Shown: positions 44,990 through 52,522 of the stretch, piece by piece
Layout: each line of letters starts with the position of its first letter
How positions within the stretch are numbered: the first letter of the stretch is position 1
Assembly (NCBI RefSeq): GCF_017868775.1
Contig: NZ_CP053381.1
Location: forward strand, 1,736,001-1,800,000
Reading direction: 5' to 3'
Length of the DNA: 64,000 nucleotides
Source of the DNA: Billgrantia sulfidoxydans
Lineage (GTDB): Bacteria > Pseudomonadota > Gammaproteobacteria > Pseudomonadales > Halomonadaceae
Made by a program: the position numbers and the translations under genes
The notes under the pieces: generated by a model
Seen by the model: the letters and a program-made list of their open reading frames with translations, nothing else
What the model was told of the DNA's origin: nothing
The model's database searches: none

Positions 44990-45858
44990 CTGCCAGCGTG
45001 CAGAAGGCGATCCGGTACCAGTATCAATCCGTCCGGGTGACCAAGGCATGGGCCCAGCTGCACGAGGAACTGGATGTCGGTACGCGGGTAGGGAACACCC
45101 TGCACCTGACGGAGCGTGATCGCGACGTGCTGGCACTTGCCTTTCAGCGGGAGATGGGAGCAGACCTGCGGACCCTCGACATGCAGCAGGACCGCATCGG
45201 CATGGCCGGCGCCGTGCGTGATGAAAAGCTCTCCGGCAAGGCGGCCCTGGGGAGTCTGCAGCGGGTCGCCATGCCGGGTGGGGCAGTAGCGGTGAAGGGT
45301 GAGGATGGCGAAGTGGTGAGGTTGCCCACGCCGCCAGGAACCGTGCTGTCAGTGGAGACTTCCCGGCTGGCGCTGGACCCGCAAGCCTGCCGGCGCGTCA
45401 TGATCATCGAGAACGGGGCGGTGATGGATCGGTGGTGGGACTTGCTGGTGCTGCTGCCGGCCGAGTGGTGTCACGAGACGCTGTTCTGCTACCGCGGGCA
45501 TGACCAGGCGCAGGGCGCGCTCAATCGCTGGCTCAAGTCTCTCCCTGAGGACGTTCACCTGGGTTACTGCGGTGACTATGACGCGGGGGGCGTATCGATC
45601 GCAGTCAACACGTACCTCCCGCTTGTGGGAAGTGAGAGGTTTTGGCTGCTGGTGCCAGGGCTGCATACTGCTGTTCCTGAACGTGCCAACAAGCCCGTGA
45701 CCTTCCTGGATCAGAAGCCCATATTTCAATCACTGGACCGTGACCGCCGGAGTGGCGAGCTGAGTAGGCTGTTGGAGAGACTTCGCGAGCAGCAATTGGC
45801 CGTCACTCAGGAGGCCATAATGGCATATGGTATCCCCTTGGGCGCTTGTCGAATCTAG
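44977..45858 (+). CDS. jetD: TOPRIM nuclease subunit (MksG/JetD-like)
   Basis: The 293-residue protein has a C-terminal TOPRIM domain: Glu145 in 'VMIIENGAVM' and the D-x-D pair Asp200/Asp202 in 'LGYCGDYDAGG'. The N-terminal part binds DNA in the family (DUF3322/DUF2220-like). It would cleave plasmid DNA held by the SMC complex. It starts after a strong AAGGAGGAGG within the end of jetA and closes the operon. Confidence 0.82.
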   Translation: MRRMTASVQKAIRYQYQSVRVTKAWAQLHEELDVGTRVGNTLHLTERDRDVLALAFQREMGADLRTLDMQQDRIGMAGAVRDEKLSGKAALGSLQRVAMPGGAVAVKGEDGEVVRLPTPPGTVLSVETSRLALDPQACRRVMIIENGAVMDRWWDLLVLLPAEWCHETLFCYRGHDQAQGALNRWLKSLPEDVHLGYCGDYDAGGVSIAVNTYLPLVGSERFWLLVPGLHTAVPERANKPVTFLDQKPIFQSLDRDRRSGELSRLLERLREQQLAVTQEAIMAYGIPLGACRI

Positions 45859-46202
45859 CCCAGAGTGGCTGACGCGCCTCTCCCCAGGGGGTATGCCGGT
45901 TTATGTAGTTGATGGGCAGCTTCTTGGGTCCCCGTTGGCCAGCTTGGCCTGGGCGTAGGCGGTGCAATCCTCACTCTTGCCGAGATAGGCGGAAAGCGTT
46001 GCATATTTATGAACTATAATCGGTGAGGGTGTGTATCGGTGCAGGGTCGAAGCCATTGAAACACACGAATATCCAGAAGGCTGGGTAGTGCTGCACGACC
46101 TCACCGCGGACGCGAATCGATAGTTATCGCTGATAGATACGGCCCGGACCGAGGTCGGTCATCAGCGCAAAGGCAGGCCTTGTCTGCTTTAAGGAGGTTA
46201 AT
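45859..46202. other. Intergenic stretch between the Wadjet-like operon and the ParS-like gene
   Basis: About 345 bases. A minus-strand frame at 45901-46104 (67 codons) has no ribosome binding site or recognised family. The right end carries the AAGGAGG site for the next gene; no terminator hairpin was found after jetD. Confidence 0.35.
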
Positions 46203-46709
46203 ATGCCTCAATGGTCAATGCGCATGCGAAGGCAGATGGAGAAGCGTTTGTTCCGTGCTCTACAGGCCCGCCAAAGTGAATTTGAGCAAGATGGCATATG
46301 CATCGACTTAAGGGAAGGTGAGGCCGTTCTACGCGCTGTGGATTCTCACCTTGGCCGCTACACCTTAAAGATCTCGACGGCTAGTGTCGATGCGGGTTTT
46401 TTCATCAGTGTCATCAGTAGTGACACTTCACCAGCTCCCCCTGATAATCATATTATCCGAGATCCCAGTGCGGTTCTGGCTTTCCTCAATCGTAGGCTTG
46501 ACCAGCTCCATGGCCATGACCCGGATGCCGAAGTGATTTTGTCACGCATCGAAACTTGGGCAAGCTCCAGAGAAGCGGCAGAGGATTGGTACCGGTACAC
46601 CCCCATTCCAGCGCTTGGTGGCAACACTGCACAGCAGCAGGTTGCGAAGGGCGGGGTAAAAGACGTGCTGGCGTACCTTGATCACCTTGGTCAGGGCGGC
46701 TATGCCTAA
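46203..46709 (+). CDS. Protein with C-terminal Xre/MbcA/ParS-type domain
   Basis: The 168-residue protein begins after a perfect AAGGAGG. Residues about 130-168 ('YRYTPIPALGGNTAQQQVAKGGVKDVLAYLDHLGQGGYA') match the MbcA/ParS antitoxin toxin-binding module ('P.LGG.TP..L......V..YL..I..GG.A'). The N-terminal about 120 residues are not recognised and lack an obvious HTH. No RES toxin gene is adjacent. It lies between the Wadjet-like operon and tniQ. Confidence 0.6.
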   Translation: MPQWSMRMRRQMEKRLFRALQARQSEFEQDGICIDLREGEAVLRAVDSHLGRYTLKISTASVDAGFFISVISSDTSPAPPDNHIIRDPSAVLAFLNRRLDQLHGHDPDAEVILSRIETWASSREAAEDWYRYTPIPALGGNTAQQQVAKGGVKDVLAYLDHLGQGGYA

Positions 46710-46923
46710 TAGAGCTTGATGATGGAGAGAACGTAACGAGTAGCGTTGTTATCCCCGACCTCAAGGTCATCTGCTGGGTGATCGCATCCTAATCCTCTCG
46801 ATGATACTCATGGAATTATGATTCTAACATAAGTGCCGGTGTTGAACTAATTGGGCTTGCTGTGTTGTTTCTCTAAATAACCAGGCATGATGATATAAAA
46901 ACAAAAGGTGAAGGAGCGCGGAT

Positions 46924-48159
46924 ATGCAGTTACTGGTTCGGCCAAAGCCATTCACCGACGAGTCGCTGGAAAGCTATCTTCTACGGTTGGCTGAAGCCAA
47001 CTTTCTTGAGACATATCGGCTACTGAGTGGTGCTGTCAAGGAGTGGCTACAAGAGCAGGACCACGAGGCGGGAGGAGCATTTCCTCTAGAGCTGAAAACT
47101 GTCAATATTTGGCACGCACGGCAAAGCAGTAGTTTTCGGGTTCGGGCGCTCTCGCTATTTGAAAAGTTAACAGACAATGAAGATCTCCCGCTATTGGCGC
47201 TATCACTCCGGAATTCAGCAGCTGACTTTTGCGGAAATTACCGTGCTGTGGCAAGAGGGGGTGAGCATATACCCCGGTGCTTCCTCAGAAAATCAATAAT
47301 TCCTATCTGTCCCCTTTGTCTCGAAGAAAATCGCTATATACCCCAAGCTTGGCATTATCTTACCTATACGGCCTGCACAAAGCATCATGTCAATCTCATC
47401 TATGACTGCCCTAGTTGCGGTAGTCCAATTTCTTATCTTGAAAATGAATTAATAGATCGTTGTCGATGCGGTTATGACTTGTCTTTAGCGCCAGTCACCC
47501 GGGCTGATCGGGATAGCATCTTACTAAGTGAATTCGTGTCGGAGCCAGAAGTCGCTTTTAGTTCGCCATTGCCTTACACATCTTCTATTTCTATTAGAAA
47601 TGCAGCGCTGCTATATTTTTGCATAGTGGAAGACACTGATTTAGATAACGCACAAGAAGTCATAGAGTCACTGCGGCTTGCGATAAGGTTTTATTCTAAA
47701 TGGCCAGGGAGCTATACTAGCGACCTTTCAAAAAAATTGATTGCGTCTGGGGATAGGCTTGTTAAAAGTTACAATAAAACTCCGCTAGAATTTGCTTGGG
47801 GGAAGAGAGTTTCTTCAGCTTGCTTGATAAGAGGAATGCGTCCTGAAGAGAATTTCGTCCTAAAGGAAATTCTTAGCGTGCTATTTGAAGTGGTGGAAAG
47901 TAATCCTAAATCAAAAAAATCTAACTATGGCGATATGCTGCTAACGGTAAAAGAAGCAGCTGTGTTGCTCCAAACTACGCATGAACAGGTTTATCTTCTT
48001 CTTGAAGATGGGTATTTGCAGCCCGCATACAGAGTGCCAGTGTGGTTAAGGATGCATGCTAGCCAGCCCATTTTCTATCTTCGGCAAGTTGTTGAGCTAG
48101 TCAGGGCAAAGATGCCAGCGGACTTTGGGGCTGCAGCTACCTACCTTCCTCATTGGTGA
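46924..48159 (+). CDS. tniQ: TniQ, type I-F3 CRISPR-associated transposon targeting protein
   Basis: The 411-residue protein has the TniQ N-terminus 'LVRPKPFTDESLESYLLRLAEAN' and a Cys/His zinc-finger array: 'CPLCLEE', 'HYLTYTACTKHHVNL', 'CPSCG', 'CRCGYD' (about 125-183). A C-terminal HTH is likely ('LLTVKEAAVLLQTTHEQVYLLLEDG'). In I-F3 elements TniQ sits on Cascade and recruits TnsC to the target site. Its length is close to Tn6677 TniQ (about 390). It is directly followed by cas8/5f. TnsABC, needed for transposition, is not found in the window. Confidence 0.9.
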   Translation: MQLLVRPKPFTDESLESYLLRLAEANFLETYRLLSGAVKEWLQEQDHEAGGAFPLELKTVNIWHARQSSSFRVRALSLFEKLTDNEDLPLLALSLRNSAADFCGNYRAVARGGEHIPRCFLRKSIIPICPLCLEENRYIPQAWHYLTYTACTKHHVNLIYDCPSCGSPISYLENELIDRCRCGYDLSLAPVTRADRDSILLSEFVSEPEVAFSSPLPYTSSISIRNAALLYFCIVEDTDLDNAQEVIESLRLAIRFYSKWPGSYTSDLSKKLIASGDRLVKSYNKTPLEFAWGKRVSSACLIRGMRPEENFVLKEILSVLFEVVESNPKSKKSNYGDMLLTVKEAAVLLQTTHEQVYLLLEDGYLQPAYRVPVWLRMHASQPIFYLRQVVELVRAKMPADFGAAATYLPHW

Positions 48160-48164
48160 CTCTC

Positions 48165-50240
48165 ATGCATATTGAAGAAATCGTGTATAACAATAATGTG
48201 CAAGAGCGTTCGGCTTTAATCAGGAGGCACTTTTCACCTTTTACGCCCCTCTTAGACGTAACAGGTAGCGAAAGTGTTGCTGTGATCGCACTGGCAAATC
48301 TTTCTCAAAGAAAGGAGGTGGGTGAGGATCTTCTTGATGAAACCACAGCCAGAAAAATTTTAAAAAATACCAGTTTCTTAGAGAGTTGTCTAAAGGAAGT
48401 TTCCTGGCAGCATACACACAATCTTAAATTTCCTGACCCGCGAGTATCTGGGCAGAGAATTATTTCCAACCCACCTTGTATGATATCGGGTTATTTATCC
48501 TCTAGTGGATTGGCGAAGGAGCTTGGCTGGGCACATAACTCGGCAGCATATAATAAATCAAAGCTGTTCGGTGCTTGCTTCTTGTGGCAAGGAGGCGCAG
48601 TAAATCTATCCGTTGTCTTGAAAGAAGCAAGTCACGTTTGGGTGAGTTCACTGTTAGCACTTGAAGTAAGTCCCTCTGCTCTGCAGGAGTGGAAAATAAA
48701 GCTGTCAAGATATGGTGGCACTCACCGTATTCCGAAGGTGGTAAGCAGATACTCTCCCCAAGTTAGATTTTTGTATAAATCTAACTATGTCTCCATAACC
48801 CCTGTTGTTTCCCATTCCTTCATGTCCGAAATTGAAAGGTTGGCGCGCAAAAAAATAGGCAGGTTTTTAAATATAAAATACCCCCGTTCGGCAAGTTTAG
48901 GTGATTTGTCAGGATCGACAGGAGGGAACCTGAATATTTTGGATTACCCACCATATCTTGTAAAAAATGAAAGTGCCAGCCTTTCTGGTTCGGGTATTAG
49001 ACGTTTAGAAGACGGTGAATCCCTGTTCGCTAAAAGTGCGATTTTTGATAAGGATTTTCTATCTGCATGTAGAGCTATCATCAAATCTGAGGAGATCCCT
49101 ACCTATAAAATCAAAAAAACTGAGCGAAGGCATGCCGTCGCGGCAATTAAAAGTCACCTAGCTGATTGGCTTGCCCCTGTATTTGAATGGAAAGAGTCAG
49201 TTGGAGATATCAAGCAAGTGCCTTGTTATTTGAATGATACGCTAGAATGGAGGTTTTCTTCAAATAGTTTTATTTCTAAGGATGAGGCTGCTAGGGAGGC
49301 TGCCTCAGCACTAAACAAGCAGATGTGTGATAACAGTAAAACGAGAGGCTTGGCTTACCACCCATCACTCCTGAAGCCTTTGGAGAATATTTTAAGGGGC
49401 CTTATTGATAAACAGGGTGCCGCGCGCTTATCAACTTGCAAAGTTAATTCTGGAATGGATGGGGGTGGTAAATTTATTTATTTGAAGAAGCTTGAAGTAT
49501 ATGATGCATCAGCTATGCCAATCCCTTACCTCTATGGTATTCCTTCTTTGACAGCTTTATGGGGTATGGCAAAAGAGTATGAGATAAAACTAAATAAAAT
49601 GCATGGGGCTGAATTGTCTTTTAACAGTGTGGCGTGGTTTTTGCGTAGCTACCAAGGGGGGAGTGAAACAAAACTTCCTGCCAAGACAAGGGTAGTAGGT
49701 AAGAAAGTTATGCCGCCTGGGCTTAAGCCATCACGTTACTGTGATATGACAATGGATATATTGGTTCGCGTGCATGATCCTGAGAATGCGCTGGAATCAA
49801 TGGATAGTGAGCTGATGCATGCAGCTTTTCCAAGCCGCTTTGCTGGGGGAGTCTTGCTTCCTCCTGCGCAAGACACTGAAATGGAATGGTGTCGCGTAGG
49901 GAGCGGTGATTCGTTGTTCCAAGAACTGAAGAGGTTGCCGCGCAGTGGCCGTTGGATAGTACCTGAATTGATTGGATGTGATGGATTAGAGCAAGCACTT
50001 GTTTTTTTTGGAAAATTCAAGAGCATGAAGCCAGTAATGGCTGGATACAGCTTGCTGGAGGAGCCTGCCCAAAGGGAAGGAGCTCTAGAGCCCTTACACG
50101 CCTATGCTGAGTCGCTGCTTGGGGCCGCTCGCTTGGCTTCACCGGTAGAGTTTCGCTTACGAGGTTGGCAAGCGCTGACGGAAGAAGCTTTCTGGGGGAT
50201 GCGTATCGAAAATTCAGCTATGCTTATGGGTAGAGTGTAA
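48165..50240 (+). CDS. cas8f: Cas8/Cas5 fusion of type I-F3 Cascade
   Basis: The large (about 691 residues), basic, AT-rich gene between tniQ and cas7f corresponds to the fused Cas8/5f, which recognises the PAM and caps the crRNA 5' end. I can see no short diagnostic motif, so size and position carry the call. The ATG at 48165 has GGTGA in front; a TTG at 48153 within the end of tniQ is in frame but weak. tniQ stops six bases before the ATG. Confidence 0.83.
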   Translation: MHIEEIVYNNNVQERSALIRRHFSPFTPLLDVTGSESVAVIALANLSQRKEVGEDLLDETTARKILKNTSFLESCLKEVSWQHTHNLKFPDPRVSGQRIISNPPCMISGYLSSSGLAKELGWAHNSAAYNKSKLFGACFLWQGGAVNLSVVLKEASHVWVSSLLALEVSPSALQEWKIKLSRYGGTHRIPKVVSRYSPQVRFLYKSNYVSITPVVSHSFMSEIERLARKKIGRFLNIKYPRSASLGDLSGSTGGNLNILDYPPYLVKNESASLSGSGIRRLEDGESLFAKSAIFDKDFLSACRAIIKSEEIPTYKIKKTERRHAVAAIKSHLADWLAPVFEWKESVGDIKQVPCYLNDTLEWRFSSNSFISKDEAAREAASALNKQMCDNSKTRGLAYHPSLLKPLENILRGLIDKQGAARLSTCKVNSGMDGGGKFIYLKKLEVYDASAMPIPYLYGIPSLTALWGMAKEYEIKLNKMHGAELSFNSVAWFLRSYQGGSETKLPAKTRVVGKKVMPPGLKPSRYCDMTMDILVRVHDPENALESMDSELMHAAFPSRFAGGVLLPPAQDTEMEWCRVGSGDSLFQELKRLPRSGRWIVPELIGCDGLEQALVFFGKFKSMKPVMAGYSLLEEPAQREGALEPLHAYAESLLGAARLASPVEFRLRGWQALTEEAFWGMRIENSAMLMGRV

Positions 50241-50256
50241 AAGCAAGAGCTAGCCA

Positions 50257-51294
50257 ATGATTAGTCTATGCAGCAACTTGAGCTATGAGCGCTCCTTGTC
50301 TCCTGGAAAAGCGGTGTTTTACTACAAGACTCCGCTCAGCAACTTTGAACCATTAGAAGTAGATAGTTATCATTCGCAGGGCGTTAAGGCTTCATATTCT
50401 GAGGGGTATGCGTCGGCTGGCAAAGTGAGAGATAGTCTTATTTTGAGTAAGCTTGGGTACGGTAATTTGTTTCATTCTGAGTCATGTTTTGTACCGCCCA
50501 ATATTGAGGACTTATATTGTCGATTTTCCTTGCGAATCCAGCCCGGCTCAATGCAGCCTTTGGTTTGTAGTGATCGTGACCTTAATGCCCATATGAAAAT
50601 GCTGGCTGCAAACTATCGAGATGCAGGTGGCTTTGATGAACTTGCCAGGCGTTACTGTATTAATCTGCTAGACGGTAGCTGGCTTTGGAAGAATCAGCAT
50701 GCAAGAGAGCTGGAAATTTCCCTAAAGGTCACTGGATGTGATGAAGAGCTATCTGTTAAAAATCTTCACTTTTGGGGTAAGAATCCAAAGCGCTGGGATG
50801 AGCATTCACAATATCTTCTCGGCATCATATCTGATGGAATGAGTAGAGCCTTGCATGACCCTAGAGCTTTTTGGTTCGCTGATGTTACTGCTAGAATGAA
50901 AGTGGAGTTCTGTCAAGAGGTGTATCCTAGTCAGGTGCTTGTTACAAAGGATTCCAGTGATGATGTGTCTGGAAAGCGTCTGGTTAAAACAAAAACTTGC
51001 GACGGGAGGGAAGCAGCGAGTTTTTCGTCAACAAAAGTAGGTGCTGCTATTCAAATGATAGACGACTGGTGGGAGGCTGACGCAGAAAAGGCCCTTCGAG
51101 TCAGCGAGTATGGGGCTGATAGATCCTCACTCATAGCGCGCCGTGGGCCAAAGTCTGGGCAAGATTTCTACTCTATTCTCTCTCAGTCGGATCATTTTTT
51201 GAAAGATGGCTCGTCAGGGAAAGACATTAGTGCCGAATACCATTATCTTATGGCTGTGCTTGTTAAGGGTGGTTTGTTTCAAAAAGGTAAGTGA
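50257..51294 (+). CDS. cas7f: Cas7f (Csy3) backbone subunit
   Basis: The 345-residue protein forms the repeated backbone along the crRNA spacer. It matches the Cas7f length (about 340-350) and pattern, e.g. 'SNLSYERSLSPGKAVFYYKTP', 'VKASYSEGYASAGKVRDSLIL', and the C-terminal 'EYHYLMAVLVKGGLFQKG'. It lies 16 bases after cas8 and six before cas6. Confidence 0.85.
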   Translation: MISLCSNLSYERSLSPGKAVFYYKTPLSNFEPLEVDSYHSQGVKASYSEGYASAGKVRDSLILSKLGYGNLFHSESCFVPPNIEDLYCRFSLRIQPGSMQPLVCSDRDLNAHMKMLAANYRDAGGFDELARRYCINLLDGSWLWKNQHARELEISLKVTGCDEELSVKNLHFWGKNPKRWDEHSQYLLGIISDGMSRALHDPRAFWFADVTARMKVEFCQEVYPSQVLVTKDSSDDVSGKRLVKTKTCDGREAASFSSTKVGAAIQMIDDWWEADAEKALRVSEYGADRSSLIARRGPKSGQDFYSILSQSDHFLKDGSSGKDISAEYHYLMAVLVKGGLFQKGK

Positions 51295-51300
51295 GGGGTC

Positions 51301-51918
51301 ATGAATCGGTATTGCTTTTCTATAAATTACCTTCCTACTGATTCGGACTGTGCCTTGCTGTCAGGGCGGTGTATTACTGCACTGCACTATTTTATTATCA
51401 ACAATCATCCATTTGATATCGGTGTTTCATTTCCAAATTGGTCCTGCCTATCTCTTGGGGGAGCTATTGATTTCTTTTGCGAAGACAAAGATAAGCTGGC
51501 TCGCTTTCAAGATAACGAGTACTTTTCAATGATGGCCGGTCATGATCTTTTCGAAGTTGGTGAGATCTTCTCGGTAGTGTGTGGGGAATATGAAGAGGTT
51601 AGGTTTTTTCGAAACCAAGCCGTTGATAAAGTTTTCCCAGGTGCAATGCGGAGGAGGCTGGCACGGGCTAAAAAACGTGCTGAGAAAAGAGGTGAGAAGT
51701 TTGACCCCATGAAAGTAAATAACTCAAGGGTTGTTGATAGTTTTCACTCATCTTTCCTCGAAAGTCAAAGTACTGGTCAGCCTTTTATGATTCATATACA
51801 GTTGGAAAGAAACGTTTTGCATAACGGTGGAGTAGAAGGAATGTTTAACTCATATGGGCTGGCAACAGGTCATAAGCACAAAGGTACAGTGCCTTTTAGA
51901 AGTGTCTCAAAGTTATAA
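51301..51918 (+). CDS. cas6f: Cas6f (Csy4) CRISPR RNA endoribonuclease
   Basis: The 205-residue protein cuts the repeat hairpin and stays bound to it. The N-terminal ferredoxin-like part carries His29 in 'ALHYF', the likely catalytic His, and an Arg-rich helix follows ('RRRLARAKKRAEKRG', about 117-131), which contacts the hairpin in Csy4. The C-terminal 'FNSYGLATG' segment is typical of Cas6f. The CRISPR array starts 200 bases downstream. Confidence 0.88.
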   Translation: MNRYCFSINYLPTDSDCALLSGRCITALHYFIINNHPFDIGVSFPNWSCLSLGGAIDFFCEDKDKLARFQDNEYFSMMAGHDLFEVGEIFSVVCGEYEEVRFFRNQAVDKVFPGAMRRRLARAKKRAEKRGEKFDPMKVNNSRVVDSFHSSFLESQSTGQPFMIHIQLERNVLHNGGVEGMFNSYGLATGHKHKGTVPFRSVSKL

Positions 51919-52119
51919 TTTAGAAGATGGATAGCCATGTTTGGAGCCATTGTGGAGAAGCATCGGGTTTTTACACTCACTGTCAGAAACCTCTCTCTTT
52001 CCAGTTCTAAATCTCATATTTATTTCAATTTCTTACGAGCGTTAAAGCTAAAAGGGTGCTTGACATGGAGGTAAGCTTAAGTCTACAGTTGACCTGTTGT
52101 TTAAAGTTTTTATTACATT
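51919..52119 (+). promoter_or_regulatory. CRISPR leader with candidate promoters
   Basis: Two candidate promoters read toward the array: TTGACA (52060-52065) with TACAGT (52084-52089), spacing 18, and TTGACC (52089-52094) with TATTAC (52111-52116), spacing 16. The rest is AT-rich and empty of genes. Confidence 0.5.
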
Positions 52120-52267
52120 GTTAACTGCCGGGTAGGCAGCCAAAAATACATAGAGCAGGCGCATGTCCTCGGACAGCCGATGAACTGCCGGATAGGCAGC
52201 CAAAAATATCAGTCCGATGCCGATAAAGCCAAGTCGCGTATAACTACCGTATAGGTAGCTTCAGCCC
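52120..52267 (+). CRISPR. Type I-F3 mini-array: three repeats, two 32-nt spacers
   Basis: Repeats of 28 nt lie at 52120-52147, 52180-52207 and 52240-52267. Repeats 1 and 2 contain the hairpin CTGCC-loop-GGCAG and end CCAAAAAT; repeat 3 is diverged (CTACC-GTATA-GGTAG and a different 3' end) but keeps the stem. Spacers are exactly 32 nt (52148-52179; 52208-52239). Repeat and spacer length and the 5-bp stem are type I-F features. There is no cas1 or cas2-3, as usual for I-F3. Such a diverged last repeat typically flanks the homing guide of these transposons. Confidence 0.88.
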
Positions 52268-52286
52268 ACCATTTTGGTGGGCTTTT
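52263..52286 (+). terminator. Intrinsic terminator fused to the last CRISPR repeat
   Basis: An 8-bp stem AGCCCACC / GGTGGGCT with loop ATTTT is followed by TTTT. Its left arm overlaps the last five bases of repeat 3, so the array transcript ends immediately after the second crRNA unit. Confidence 0.75.
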
Positions 52287-52356
52287 CGTAATATTACTGC
52301 CTGGCTGTTCGGGCCGTGGGCTTATAGCGTAAATTATGTAGATTTTTTGCTTCCTA

Positions 52357-52440
52357 TGTATGCAGCTTTATCGGTGAAAAAAATCCTAACCCACTGATTC
52401 CTCGTTTATGCCCATGCAGCCTTTCGCGTGAAACGACACA
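52357..52440 (+). mobile_element. Candidate right end of the I-F3 transposon
   Basis: Two direct 21-bp copies (52360-52380 and 52414-52434), both starting ATGCAGC and ending GTGAAA plus one base, match at 15 of 21 positions and lie 54 bases apart. They resemble paired TnsB sites. After the second copy comes ACGACACA; read inward from 52440 the end begins TGTGTCGTTT, matching the TGT...ACA rule for Tn7-like ends. The next five bases (TGCCC) would be the target duplication. The left end is not identified. Confidence 0.45.
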
Positions 52441-52522
52441 TGCCCCTGGAAAGATTTTCCATCAACTGAGCCGTGCAGGGTGCTGTGGGCAAGACGGCGG
52501 CACTTGCACTTCGGCGTTGAGC

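Noticed and set aside
45901..46104. A 67-codon minus-strand frame between jetD and the ParS-like gene
   Set aside because: No start signal and no family resemblance; probably chance.
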